A DNA stretch of 64,000 bases from Tremella fuciformis (taxonomy: Eukaryota > Basidiomycota > Tremellomycetes > Tremellales > Tremellaceae): contig CP136498.1 in the NCBI GenBank assembly GCA_032768795.1, positions 496,001 to 560,000 of the forward strand, in the 5' to 3' direction. Position 1 is the first letter of the stretch. Each line of letters begins with the position of its first letter. Position numbers and translations under genes: made by a program. This document shows, piece after piece, positions 41,016 through 53,275 of the stretch. Under the pieces are notes generated by a model. It was not told where the DNA came from and made no database searches. It saw only the letters and a list, made by a program, of their open reading frames with translations.

Positions 41016-42355
41016 ATGATGCAGCGACCCGACGACGAGCAAGATCGTGATCCACTCCTCGTCTGTTTCGATCAGATACCGCGCCGTCTTTGTGATTACG
41101 CCCGATACGATCTCCGTATCGCTCAACTCGCGCTTCACTACAGGAGACAGCCCACTCACTGTCTTGAATCCCTTTCCGAGGCGCCTCTGATCGACAAGAC
41201 AGCTATCGAGGGGAGCGGTGCCGATTCCGCTAGGCCGACGAAGAATAAAAAGAGGAAGAAGAAGAAGACGTCCGCGTCGAAACGCAAGGCGGCGTGCGAT
41301 TGTCAGGCTGACTCTCCGAAGGCTGATGAGAGTGGGACAACCAGTCTTGTGGTCTCCGCCCCAATCGACATCGGCCCCGATGCCGCTGAATCCATCGGCC
41401 CCGTCCCTGCAGATGTCTCTCCCACCGTCATATGCCCCACCGCCACCCGAACATCCCGCAACACGTCCACCACCAGTGTGTCTGACACTGGAGCCGTCCC
41501 ACCAGCAGACCCCGGTCTCGCCGTTGCGTCGCGCGCCAGGAGCGCTACCGCCTCTGCCGAGAATAGTGAGCGAGAATGGCTATAGCCCGCCGTGTTGGTT
41601 CATGGAAACAGGCACTCACCAGACGCAAAGGCTTGACAAACAGCGTCGCTTGGATGAGAATCAATCGAATTCTTCGTTCACGCGAGGCGACCCGATAGGC
41701 CAGTCAACACTGTGAGCTCCGCACACCATCATCCCCCTTACAGACTCAACCTTGACCGACTTGTCTGTACACAGCGCCTTGATCGGCTAAAGAGTAGTAC
41801 CAGTCGCCCTGTGGACCATTTCAGCGATTACGCATGCGAGGACATAGAATCGTTTTACGCTGCGGTGACGGAACTGTGCGTAGGCCTCCTTCGCCCGACA
41901 TCGTGTCCTTTCTGACCTCACAGCCGAGAGGAATACGTCGAGCTCGGAATGCATCGACCGCTTCTTTCCCTGTGAGCCCTTTTTCTTTCTTCTGGCACTT
42001 GCGGACACATGGAGGAAGCACACTCTCCGATTTCGCTGCTGACTGCCATCAAAGCATACTACAGTCCTGGACGCGAGTGATGCTGGACGCATGGGTTGGA
42101 CTCGACGTCGAAGAAGAGTCGGCAAGCGACGTTGACACCGACAAAGGTTCCACGAGGCTCGTCCTACGTGCCGTGAGACACCTCTGGCAGGACTCGGACA
42201 TCGTTGTCGCGGACGAGGTGAAATCGATATCGGGCGTCTGGGTGTCCGAGGCCCTCAAGCCAGCTTGCGGTAAGGGCGAGAGAGGCCTGTTTTTGGGACC
42301 GGGTCGATTTGTAAAGGTAACACTGCTCCCGAGACCCAAACGAGACGCTTACTGA
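41016..42355 (+). CDS. Unknown protein, 376 aa, 5 exons
   Basis: Exons 41016-41565, 41612-41711, 41744-41875, 41924-41971 and 42055-42355 join with matching phases. The second intron is only 32 bp, so that junction is the least sure. The N-terminal part contains a strongly basic run (KNKKRKKKKTSASKRKA), a likely nuclear localisation signal, and a Ser/Thr/Pro-rich stretch. The C-terminal half looks folded (DYACEDIESFYAAVTEL, then SLILQSWTRVMLDAWVGLDV and RGLFLGPGRFVKVTLLP). No domain recognised. The ATG at 41016 is the first of two adjacent Met codons; the frame is open further upstream to 40860. Confidence 0.6.
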
Positions 42356-42359
42356 AATA

Positions 42360-43680
42360 CTGGGTCATATGCCCATGTCGGTCTTTTAGTCGCACAAACG
42401 GTCATCTCACGATCTTCGATCCGCTGGCAGAGGCCGACAACGCGATCAATCGCCGATTCCGGCGGTTGCATTTCGCTTTGGGCTACCCCGCGCGTGGGAT
42501 CGCTGAAGGCGCGGTGTTGACGCGCTGTTGAGCGCTGTGCAGCCGAGTTCCGTGGTTGACAAAGGTGCAGGGACACGACGCACTTACGATATCATAGAAC
42601 ACATCGCACAGCTCAACTGTCGGGCTGCTCACCGGTCGATAACAGCGCGGCCGAGAATGGACATGACGAGACCCGTTGGAGCTGGACGAGTGGACATTCG
42701 CAGGTCGTGGGCACGCTGGTAGGCAGTCAAGGGGAGCCGGGAGGTGAAGTGGGTCGGGGCAGAGAATGGCGACTGTCGGAATGTGTGACCCAAGCGACCT
42801 GTTTTCAATGATAGAAGGCGCGGACTTGAACCAGACGAAGGATATATGTTTACTTCAATCTATGGTGGGGGGATCAGCAGGTTGATGCAGCATGAAAACG
42901 CGTCAGTGTACTGGTTTTGTAGGGCGGGACGCAGAGCGAATAGTACCAGGCAGTTGGATCATGAGCATGTGAGAGAGCTAACGAGTATTGAGGATGGTTT
43001 CGGAAGATATCGAGACGAGTCCTGCCACTCAGCGGACGCCTCTGCTGCTTGGGATTGAAGAGATCGTGGCGATACGAACTGTGCAATAAGGGCCATTATC
43101 CCAATACCGGGCCGTCCAGCCGAAGGAATTGCCAAATCTCCGATCTGCGCTTCATAATCAACAAGATGACCGTAGACGAAGCAGGCGCCGCGTTTCCGCT
43201 ACGTGCAAGAGCATACTGTTTTTGTCAGCTTTTGCTGCCTATACTGTATGGTCTGCTGCAAGCTTCCAGGATGGAGAGACATTCCTGGAGATGGGATGGG
43301 GGTTGCGATGGCACCTTTGCGAATCGTCATTCCATCCGGAATGCCCTGCTCGAGTTGTGGAGGGCTTGATCATCAGCAGTGAGGAACACGCAGTCACCCC
43401 CGACATATCTCCGCCGCAAACGGTAAGAGGTTATGGACGGACGACTCTCCACGCCCTTGTATCCGAATGCATCGTAGCAAACGCCCCACACAGCTACACC
43501 CGCTCAAACCCTCACAACGATTGACCGCGTTCAGCCCCACCAAATTGTATATCTACGCAAGCGGACGGAGGGCGTCGTGATCTTTGGCGTTCTTGTAAGC
43601 AAGCACGTGAGCGTGAGCGTGGAAGGTAATCGCGCTTGTCGGGATACACGCAACGATCGGCTTGTCCTGCGTCAGAGAGA
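42360..43680. other. No gene clearly supported
   Basis: A plus-strand segment at about 43200-43420 reads like protein (FLSAFAAYTVWSAASFQDGE) and ends near a GTAAGA, but I found no start or matching exon. Otherwise only short overlapping ORFs. Confidence 0.4.
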
Positions 43681-43683
43681 TCG

Positions 43684-45655
43684 TCATTGTTCTAGCTCAG
43701 CTGCTGTCGGGGCCACCGGTGCGCTCATCGTCGGGACCAAGTCGCATATGGCGTTCCAGATCGTCATGCTCAGTCCGGCCATGTGAAGCGCGCGATTCAG
43801 TTGCGATGCGCGTAGGTGGGCGAACCGCATTCGCCCGCCATCGTGATACGAGCCGGCGGCCGAAGAGTCGAACAAGCTTCGGATATTGGCAATCTCGGGA
43901 GAGCACGTCCACAGACTCGCGTCATCCTTGATCGGCACGGTAGCCAGAATATGGAGCAACTCGAGGCTGAGGCAATCGGAGACTTGCTCAAGATCAATTT
44001 CGGTTTCGGTATCACCTCGCTTCTTTACCCAGTGAGATGCCTGAGTGGTCAGTCTTCTTGTACGTGTGCCCGGAGGTGCGAGGATGGGTAGAAGTCGGTC
44101 GAGCGATGCGTACGAGGCACTCACGAGATGGACGACTGAGGCTGTCCAAGGTCCTCTCGACCCGCTTGACCCGGCCACGTCGCCCTCGTTGGCATCGGAG
44201 GAAAGGGCTTCTCGCAGTTGATTATTTATCTGTTTGTTCAGCTTGGTTCACCCCGGTCAGTTGGACGCGTACCTCGGGGATTGGATTGATCGGCGAGTCC
44301 TGACCCACGGAGATGCGGCCCCACGTATAGCAAGTCAAATGTCTATCGTGTTCGCGCATGTCCAAGACGGCCCATACTGTCGGGCTCGTGCTTCTTGTTC
44401 GATCGTCCAGCGCCTCCGAATCCAATCCGATCAGACCCAAAGTTCGTGTGCGTCGCCCCCATATTGGGTCGGCACGCCATTCCGCGTCCTTGCAACGCGC
44501 ATGGTCGTCATTGACCCGATTCCGCATGTCGATGATTGCCGCAAGCCATTCTTGGGTGGCACGAGTCAAGTCGACAATGCCGTCGTGATCACGCTTCCTC
44601 TTCCTAGTCGATTCGCCGTGCAACTGCAAGACAGGTGCCCATGCGATACCGCGGCGCCCGGCCAGCGGCGTGAACGGACTAACATCGCGTGCGAGCGCGC
44701 GATGCGCGGTAGAGGTGGACTTCCAGGCTTGGTAGATGGCGGTCATGACATCGGCGGTATGCTGACCGGTATACCACGCCCAGGTCTCGGCAACTGTGTT
44801 GTCGGTCCCCACGTCGGAGGCGTACGCTCCAACGAGGGCCCGGACGGGTCTTGACAGCCATTGGACCGCAGGATCTGGGTTGTGCGCAGGGGATGGTGGG
44901 CGGGCAGGATGGGCGGACGAGGTGAAGAGTGACTCGCTTGCCGGGCCAACATCGAGAAGATTCGCGCGTAGAAACGCTCTCATCTCCAAATTGCCCTCGG
45001 CTGCTTTGATTGCCCATTGACGCCACTGTCCTGCCATCTCGTGGATCTCCTTGTGGAGAGACCACAGGTCACCCTCATACTCGCTGGGCAGAGGCAAGGC
45101 AAACTCGAGAGCATGACTTTCGCTGAGCCGCCAAAAGGTGACCAGTGTGATGCCCATCGTGCCCAAGATCTTGCGCCAATTTGCCCCGGTCGCGACGAGC
45201 ACGTAAAGATTCGGTGACCGTTGGCAGAGTTCCAGGAGGGCATTACCGTCATCCTGGTCGTATTCGTCACTGGCCGCTGCCGTTGGCTGCAGATCCTCTG
45301 TCGAGTCGCGCAATGCCCCACTCTGTTGGGAAGATGGGTTCTCGGCGTCCAGCAGTCTCAGCATCTCGATAGAAAGACGCAGTGACGTGAACGATTCAAA
45401 CGTGCTGTCCCCGGCCCCGGCGCCAACGAGCGAGGTCAAATACGTCACATGTCGATCGATATCGGCATCCACCCGCTCCAAGCGAATCTTGCAGGGTCGA
45501 ACCTGCTGCTCGACAAAGTCGTCGTAGAAAGAGCGGAATAGTTTTGTGATCTGCTCGGGAGATTGAACGACACCTTGACCGCTCTGCGCATGCGCATCTC
45601 CTGACGGGTCCGGGTTCGGCGCACTGATCCGGGCGGATTGATCGTCGCGCACCAT
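43684..45655 (-). CDS. Unknown protein, 642 aa, 2 exons
   Basis: Exon 1 is 45655-44273 and exon 2 is 44229-43684, separated by a 43-bp intron (GTACGC...ACAG) in phase. Without the intron the first frame would stop at 44222. Helical segments include LFRSFYDDFVEQQVRPCKIR and LGLIGLDSEALDD, and a basic patch TRKRKRDHD may be a nuclear localisation signal. The C-terminus reads HLRASQLNRALHMAGLSMTI. I recognise no family. The start codon lies about 160 bp from the third copy of the 683-bp repeat, which separates it from the divergent F-box-like gene. Confidence 0.65.
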
Positions 45656-45818
45656 GACCTTGTGCGCGCGCCGAGGCGAATGATCAAGACGAGGTCGATG
45701 AGAAAGAGGAACGATTCGGATACGATTGCAAAGATGTTGTCAACCCACGTGTTTTCATTTCGGGTCCGAGGTGGGGGTTCGGCTGCTGTCAACCGGTACC
45801 GATCTAATCAGCGTAGCT

Positions 45819-47046
45819 TCAGCGTAGCTCTTACGGGGCGAATTTCTGCGGGTGTCCCTGGAACGAAAACGGTAAATGGGGGAATTAAATAAGGAAATTC
45901 CGTGATTCAGTGGACAATCCTGATATGCATTGTGTCCTTCCCAAATTGCCTCTCGTCAGAGAAGAAAGATCTATGCATGAGGCTGATGCATGGAATGATC
46001 TCTGTAACCAAACCAATCGCCTACATAGCTACTGCCAGACCCGTCCCTGTCAGTGCACCAAAATGATTACAATAGCGCAAATCTGACAAGACTGGCGTCA
46101 CGGGGTGTCACGCCGGATAGCATAGCTGGCTGCTAACCATTGAACCAAAAGGGCACAATGATCCGACTCATGGCCACCCATGCTCGGATCCCAGCTATAT
46201 AGACGTCGGTTGTCAGGTGTCACGCGCCTATTCGTGACACGGGGCCAGGCCGGTCGTCGACTGATGGGCCCTCTCACACGTGCTCTCTGTCGATCTATCT
46301 CTGTTCTTCACAAGAGGGTGTGTCCTACAGCCTCTTGTGCGTCAACAACATGACTGCGCCATTACTTTCTATCCATGGGACTCAATACCACGGTGCTAAG
46401 GACGGTCTACGGGTGAGGACTTGTATATATATCACCCGTACCCTCCTCTGCACCGCCCTGGGCTTTCTCCTTGAAACACCATCGACGAGGCTTCAGCTCT
46501 AGAGTCGTCGAGGCTACTCGAGGCTCGTCAAAGCTACTTGAGGCTTGACGGTATTCTCACGTGTCTGACAGGCGTGCTGGGCTGGGACGAGGGTTGTAGA
46601 CGTGCGTTGGTGATCATGGAGGCGTGGCCAACGTGCCAACTGGCTTGTGCAACAGGTTTGCCAGGTGGCAGCTGTGACATAGCCCCTGTGACCAGCTTGG
46701 TATGCCTATGAGCATTTGATCAGCCTAGCATGCCCAACAAGCACTTGAGCATCTCTTGATGAAGTGCTTTAGCTTGCAACTAATCAATGTCCTACAGTAC
46801 ATCCGGCTTTGCCGGATGCTTGACCCGTAAGGGCTGCAATGGCTGCACCGCTAGGCGCAAGGGAGGGTCTTGGGGGGGGGGGCGGGACCCCCATGTCTAA
46901 CGGAACCAAAAAACAAAGAATTGCATTAGGTTTTCCAAATTGCCTGAGAACAGTAACTTGCAAACCTGATTAGAAATTCGGAGCTAAAAAAGAATTGAAA
47001 TAACGAGCTACGCCCTATCGCGCACTTTCCCGCACGATCTACCTAG
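45819..47046 (+). repeat. 683-bp repeat, copy 3, interrupted by an insertion
   Basis: The left part (45819-46094) and right part (about 46651-47046) match copies 1 and 2 with many substitutions, so this copy is older. About 550 bp are inserted between ACAAGACTG and GCAACAGG. The 5' start TCAGCGTAGCT is preceded by a second partial start (AATCAGCGTAGCT). The 3' end is again CTAG followed by T. It sits between the divergent 642-aa gene and the F-box-like gene. Confidence 0.75.
46106..46570 (+). repeat. LTR-like insertion inside repeat copy 3
   Basis: Starts TGTCACGCC and ends GTGTCTGACA, with a TATA-like CTATATAGACG at about 46193 and clustered TCGTCGAGG repeats near 46470-46520. No clean 5-bp duplication is visible (CGGGG on the left, GGCGT on the right), and some extra sequence lies on both sides. 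The limits are provisional. Confidence 0.4.
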
Positions 47047-47262
47047 TTGTCGTCTCTTCTTCATCTCTTCTTCTGTACTTTCACAGGTGGCGCTCGATCG
47101 CCCTCGTTTGGCACGTCGTGGCCCGCTTGCTGACGCCCTTACCGTTATTCAATCCGCCCTGCCGTCAGTCCCGTCATTCGCTCAGTCGCTCACCCGCTCA
47201 ATCGATCACTCGTTACTTCCCCCCAAGCCGAGGACCCGACTCGGTTCGTCTTTCCTCGCGTC

Positions 47263-48496
47263 ATGTCTTCTCCCTCCGGTACACTGATCCAGGTTCTCAG
47301 TACCCAGTCGACCCGGTATCTGCAACTGCTCGTGTCGAAATACAGCATGACGTCGGTGGTCGATCCCATCGGCCGAGACGATTTGATCAGCCACCTCGCC
47401 ACCCGTCCCACCTTGCTGCCCGTCCACCTGCGTCCTCGCTTACACAAACCGGACACGGCACCATCCTCGACGGCTCCACCTGCTCCCCCCATGAGCGTAG
47501 CTGCACGCGCTCTTTCCTTGCCTCCCATCATCTCCAACGTCGCCCGCTTTGTCGACCGCTCAAACCTCGTTGTATTGATGAGGGTCGACCGAACCTGGCT
47601 CGAAATCATCGGAGCCATCGTCTACCGTTCATGCCGCATCACTTCCCCAAAGCAAGGCGATATCGATGTTCCTTTCCTCCGAGGTTTATCACTCGACGTC
47701 AAAGCGGAACAAGAACCCGGTGCAAAATGGACAATGATGCAAAATTGCAGAGCGCTCACTACCGGGAGCCATTATCAGCTACCGATCAAGAAGACACTCT
47801 ACAATCATCTCCACGCCATACGTCTCCGCTTGCCCCGACTGGATACCATCATCCTGGACGGCGGGGAGAACCTCTGCCCCCGAGTTCGGTGTGTCCTTAT
47901 CGAGGATCTGCAAGCCGACAAGATGGTGCTCAAGACATGCCCTCATCCCCTCCTCGCCTTACCGCCGCCCGGCATCTCGGCCGGCTGTGCTCTCTGGCAG
48001 TCGCTGAAAGAGATCACCATGTTCATTCCGAGCCCCTTTCGGGACTCGGCACGTCCCGTTATCCTCAAAGCCCGCTCATGGCCACCTCGCTTGACGTCCC
48101 TGATCATCTCGCTGGCTAGTCCTTTTATCACTTGTAGTGCCGCCATTGCCGCCCAACCCCTCCTTCTTTCGGGAGTGTCAAGATTGCCTGCTGGCGCTGC
48201 GCATGTCCCTTCCCGACACCTGCACACTCATAGTCATTGGCATCGGCACGATCAGGGCCACGATCCATGGACTATCGCCGATCATCGGTCGCTTCTCGTT
48301 CCGACCGACGGTGGAAGATCACAAGGAGAAGGAAGCTCAGCGCAAAGCAGGCCGGCTATACGACGACGCTCTTGCCACAGCTCGCCTGCAAGTCGGTCCC
48401 GGTAACGGATCACATGGTGCAGACGGCCAAGTGGCCGACATACCGGTCCCCATCACCCGATTTTTGTGTCGAGCGGAGGCGGGGACTCTGGGTTGA
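47263..48496 (+). CDS. F-box-like protein, 2 exons
   Basis: Exons 47263-48133 and 48183-48496 join in phase across a 49-bp intron and give 394 aa. LSLPPIISNVARFVDRSNLV then LMRVDRTWLEIIGAIVYRS resembles an F-box, the Skp1-binding motif of SCF ubiquitin ligases. It is followed by a Leu-rich region (LRLPRLDTIILDGG, LKEITMFIPS, LTSLIISLAS) like the LRR-type tails of many fungal F-box proteins. The F-box would lie near the N-terminus if translation starts at the ATG at 47491, which is an attractive alternative. It begins a few hundred bases after repeat copy 3. Confidence 0.6.
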
Positions 48497-48831
48497 TGTG
48501 GTCGATTACGACGGCGGCAGTCGATGTAGTAGTTCAGACAACGCCACGCCAGGATTATGTCGTATTTATGGGACGCGATGTGCCTGAAATCAGATGATAT
48601 ACGAGTGGATCATGCTATCTGACGCGGCCCAACAATCCTCAAACCGGCGCCTCTTAGGCAGCCAGCGCAGCCTGTCAGATCGTTAGTCATGCTCGGACCT
48701 TCTTGTGTGAGAACCTTGTTGGAGCATGCGTTGCGCTTGATGGACCGGTCAAGCACATTGTATGATCATTCTCATGAATCACTGCCTGTGTCTTTTGCCT
48801 TCGGTTCGCATGCATACCGGACTCTGTGGTG

Positions 48832-50620
48832 TTATGCATCCATCTCTGTTGGAGGTCGATAGTCACGCGGCCACAACGACAGATGTATCGTATAGATACC
48901 CTTCTGGATCGTCAATCCAATGTCCGTCAACTTTTCTTCCTCTAGGTAATCGCCACCGTACACCTCCTTGCCGATGAACAGACGCTGAGCGTCGTCTCGT
49001 ACCCTCCACTGCGCCAAAATGAATTCCTTGACGTCACGTATGGTGGTGTCGGCGGTGACGTCCATGATCAAAGTGCCGAGCAAGACACTGAAAGCGTAAG
49101 CAAGGTCGTTCCAAACTCCGCCTTCGCTAGCTGCAGGTCGACCGGAGAAATGGGTGCAGAGCAACTCGCCTGATGATCCGGACCTTGGACTCGTCCGGGG
49201 GAGGTCTCAAGACTTTGTAACGAGTCGCTCGGCAGAGACTTTCTACCAAACTCTTGATGGCCTCGTCGTCCGAGTTTCCAAGTGAGGCACTCGATACAGC
49301 CACCGCCAACTTCTTTTGCATGGTAGGCGATTCGATGGGGATGGGGCGCAGAGTGTCATGGTTGAGTGCTGTGAGGTAGAAGATATCCATGTCGATGTCG
49401 GCGCATTTGTCTCCCCGGAGCCTGGACGAGATCAGCTTGACCAGATCGAGGGCTGTTCCGCCTACCACTTGCCTGCACACAGATACCAAGGGGTTTCCTT
49501 CTCGTGCCAATCATTGCTGCTGGTGGCTTTGGAGTGAACAATTGCGAAGCCGCTCATATCAGCCCGGGTCGCTCGAATTGTCCGACGTGTCTTACCCAGT
49601 GATTTTGCTACGATGTTGGACCGCATCCCTAACGGCTTTGCCTTGTTCGTGCCGTTCGTGCGAGTCGGATGTCGCGTCGATCCCTGGTTTCACCTCCAGT
49701 TGGACAATCGAGCTCTCCTCGTCGTTGACCTGTACTCCATGTATCAGGAAGGCCGTCAAGCGAGCGAGATAGAGCGTATGTAGCTCGGCGGCCTGGTCTA
49801 CTGAATAGGTGACGTTGCTCTGTATTGCTGGAGTCCAAATACGGGTGTACCGGCGGAAAAGACAGGAAGTGAGGTATTCGTTCTCCGCCAATGTAGTTCC
49901 CTCGACTGCGCATTCTCCATCGATAGGCTCAATACTCGAGTCGGCTTCTCCGTCTTGTTCCGATGCGAAGCGCAAGCGTTTTGCCGCAATCCTGACAACG
50001 CTCAGCACGCGAAGCGCAGACCGAGTCGAGGTGAGGGGACTCACCAGTATGCTTTCTCGAGGTGTTCACGGTCGATCGGCATTTTGCCCGGAAGAAGCAA
50101 GTAGCAGACGACGTATTCGTGATCTGTTGGATCTTCGTCCCTTTCTTCGGGCGGTTCGTCCGCCGAAAGCTGATCAATGTCGATGGCCGCCACGGCTGCG
50201 GATCTAGAATATCGTCAGCCAACTAATCTCTGCATGTGCTGTCTTTGCTTTCGCCCGTACAGGCGACACCCCGTCACTCATAGCATAGAGCTCACCCGAT
50301 AAAACGTCCGACCGACGCTCTCGCAAGCTCCAGGCGCTGGCCTTGATCCGGAGAATGAGAGGCAGACGAAATTCGGTCCCATTCGTCATCGTATCCCGGC
50401 AGATCGTTCAACGCCATCTCCAGGAGCCCACAACGTCCACCAGGTGGGAGGTCAACGAGGAGTGGACCACCGATGACCGGCACAAGCGAGACGAGGGAGA
50501 TGACGATGCGCGCTAAGGTAGCGAGAGCCTCGGAGGGGGATGCAAAGGACGGGCGGGAGACCCGGGGGGGAGAGACGGTGCGGGCGAACGCGATGTGCTT
50601 GTCTTGTCTGGCAGCCTGTC
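48832..50620 (-). CDS. Multi-exon gene ending in a ubiquitin-like domain
   Basis: An upstream exon (starting after an acceptor CTAACTGACAG near 50617 and ending at 50296) joins exon 50203-50045 in phase, and then exon 49991-49596. The latter contains FASEQDGEADSSIEP and SIVQLEVKPGIDATSDSHE. The next exon, from about 49510, contains GGTALDLVKLISSRLRG and ends near 49180 at a possible GC-AG intron. The last exon, 49085-48832, reads as a beta-grasp ubiquitin-like fold: LIMDVTADTTIRDVKEFILA, AQRLFIGKEV, then LEEEKLTDIGLTIQKGIYTI. Start codon and two junctions are unresolved. The function of the N-terminal region is unknown. Confidence 0.5.
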
Positions 50621-50879
50621 AGTTAGTCTCAAAGTCTCATTCCACGATTGAGAGGAAAAGAGGTCCTTTGGCGTTTTCGGGCATTGTGGCGGATACTTGT
50701 GGCGGTCGTACAGTGAAGCAGTACCCACCATCAATCAAGCCTTGCCCACGCCCAGTTATCCGCTCTCTCGAGCTGTCAGCGGTCGCTTGGTGCCCGACGG
50801 CGAGACGTAGCAAGCGACATTAATGGCAATGTTGGACACGATCAGAGTTCTATATATATCAGGGGGTGGTGGTGGCGGC

Positions 50880-51559
50880 AAGAAGGCCGGAATACCCTCG
50901 ACGAGTCTTAGCTAGTCCCAGCAAACTCGACCTCGGTTTTCGTCGCAATCTTGACTTGTGATTGGAACGATTGATGGCTGACGAGGCTGCAAGATCTGAA
51001 CAACTGCACCCACCAGCAGCACAGTCAGTCGGTGGATACGAAGGCAATCGTGAACGTAGACCATCGGGCATTTGGCGTGCGTCCAAGCCGATTCCACTCG
51101 GACCAAGAAGGAGGTTGACGGAGATGTCGAGGCTTGAATGGATGGAAGAGCACAACAAGTCGGGTCTGTTCTCGCCATCTGCCCGGGCGTGGACGACGGT
51201 CTATCCTTCAGTAGGAGGGGCAAGTCGCCCGTGCCAATAGCGCATGCGTGCAACCCACAACCCCGACCTTTGTCTCGTGGGTTGCATGTCAGGATCTTGT
51301 TCCTCGTACACTTCGTCCCGATCTGTCCGGTTACTGCCGTCCTGGGCCTTTGCTTGCAAGCGTATTGCTGCATGGACTGCACGCAAGTTGTCATGAGGTC
51401 TGTTGACAACATGTTTCATGAATCGATGTATTCGTATGATGCCGCTTGCCAGTCCCTCTCTCCTCTTTTGCAAATGCCGCCTCCATCCTGGATTTTCATC
51501 GTCTTTCTTCACCGCCACACCCTGCCCGACCTACCGCTTTTGCACACATAGGAACCGCA
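50880..51559. other. No gene identified; dispersed repeat fragment
   Basis: 50885-50950 (TCGACGAGTCTTAGCTAG) resembles 11840-11930. The remaining ORFs on both strands overlap one another and show no intron signals or recognisable domains. Confidence 0.4.
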
Positions 51560-52036
51560 TCAGTCTGAGCCCTTCTTGAGCTTGCGGGCCGCTTCGCAGG
51601 GTAGCGCAATGACCTTGAGCGCCTCTACGGCTCTCGACTCGTCTTCCAGCTCTATCTCCGGCTCGGAAACCGTGCGCTTGGGCGTCGCCTCGTTCTCCTC
51701 GGCCACCCGGAATTGATTCTTCATCCCCTCAATCCGCTCTCTTGCCGCCCCGACCTCGTCGTCCAGAACCTTCAGACGTTCACAGGCGGACGACTCTGAT
51801 TACCACACGTTGCGACCGTCAATTGCTGTGTTGGCATTTGGACTGTCAGACGAGCCATCTCCGCACGAGCTTTGGTGTAGCGCGGACCCCGCGCCCCGAA
51901 GTCTTCGGGTAGGTCCACGACCCATGCGATAAGTTCGATCTGGCTCGGTTCGGTCGCTTTGCCCAGGACAGATCGGATGATCTACCTCCGCTAGCTCTTT
52001 GGCGGCCGGCATGTCGTCCATCATGGTAATGGTCAC
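51560..52036 (-). CDS. Small coiled-coil protein, 127 aa, 3 exons
   Basis: Exons 52036-51986, 51939-51817 and 51769-51560 join in phase with introns of 46 and 47 bp. The product starts MTITMMDDMPAAKELAE and has an acidic helical C-terminal part (LDDEVGAARERIEGMKNQF, then PEIELEDESRAVEALKVIA) ending LKKGSD. It looks like a short coiled-coil protein. No family recognised. An in-frame ATG pair at codons 5-6 is an alternative start. Confidence 0.6.
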
Positions 52037-52479
52037 AGAGTGACTGAGTAGGGCCGGTACCCAGCGAGAGCGCCCGCGGCGAGTACGCGGTCGGAATTTG
52101 TTCGAAGTGAGGCGTGAGGCAGTGGGGAGATCGGGTTCGCGATAGTGAGTGGTCGAGGTAGAGCGGCAGATGTGAGGAGAGGGTATGCAGGTGGTGCGGG
52201 CTGTAGGTCAGCTCTGTCGGCCTGGCGTCTGACCGGGGTAAGGGTCTGAGTGCGGGTGGGCGTGCGGGTGGGATGTGGGGTGTGGGGCTTGGATGGTGCT
52301 CGCTGGTGCGGTTTAGTGGATTCTCCCGGGGTCACAGACTCGGTGTGCTGAGCGAAGACGAATACGAATACAATAGAAGGGCAATCAAATAACATAGCAT
52401 GGTTCCACTCGCCCTTGCCACCCTCTCCATCTTACACTCACATCACAATGCAACAGCAGCGTCGGTCGGAACCCTGTCC

Positions 52480-53275
52480 AGACCATGAACGGAAGCCCGC
52501 TACGAGCCAGCAAATGCCTGCACATAATTCAAGGCGAGAGACTCGAGATTGTCGACAACAAGGTGCCCGGGGCACCACCGTCGTCTGGAGGAGCGCGATC
52601 TTTTTTTCCTTTATACCTTCAAGCCTTCCCTCCGCATCGTGCTGTGCCTCTCTTCCCCCCTCTTACACAAGCCTACTGAGCTCGTTGGTGGGTCATTGAT
52701 CTCTTTGTGTACCTCGTCTTTCCCATATTCGACAGGGCAGCTATCCACACCCAAACGGCCGGCACCCCGTACGTACGACTGATCCAAGCGAGTAAGCCGT
52801 CTTGGGGTGAAAATATCGGACAAGTCGAAACTTTCGCCCCCCGTCCGCGGCCACGGCCAAAAAAACTCATTGTCAAATTGCTTCCGGTCGCCAGACTATC
52901 GGTAAAGAGAGGTCGTCGGACGCCTCATCCATCACTGCCGTTGCATTCCAAGTCCGCTTATCTCGGGACTTCCGCCATCCCTGCCAGTACCGGAAAACGG
53001 TCATCGAATCTGGAAGAGCATCCCAAGCAGAGTCGGGCATCTCGATGCTTCCATCGCTGCCGATTATGAATTCCTGCCCCGGTTGCCGACATCCCCAACG
53101 TCCGCGTTCCCTCCGCCGATGACGACGGCTTTGTCCGACATACATCTCGAGATTCCTCTCTTCTCCTCTCATCGACCGACATGTCCCGCATCCGTCACCG
53201 TCCTAAGAGCGGAAGCCTGTGGAGACGCGAGGATAGGCGACTATAACGGCACTGCCAATCCAGGAGAGCGGTGAA
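52480..53275 (+). CDS. Possible gene, unresolved
   Basis: Plus-strand coding-like segments: MNGSPLRASKCLHIIQGERL (from 52485), VRLIQASKPSWGENIGQVET (about 52770-52830) with a basic run RPRPRPKKLIVKLLPVARL, and a later frame reading DYEFLPRLPTSPTSAFPPP (about 53060-53130). Frames change without introns that I could prove. The opposite strand is open too. Treat as tentative. Confidence 0.25.
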
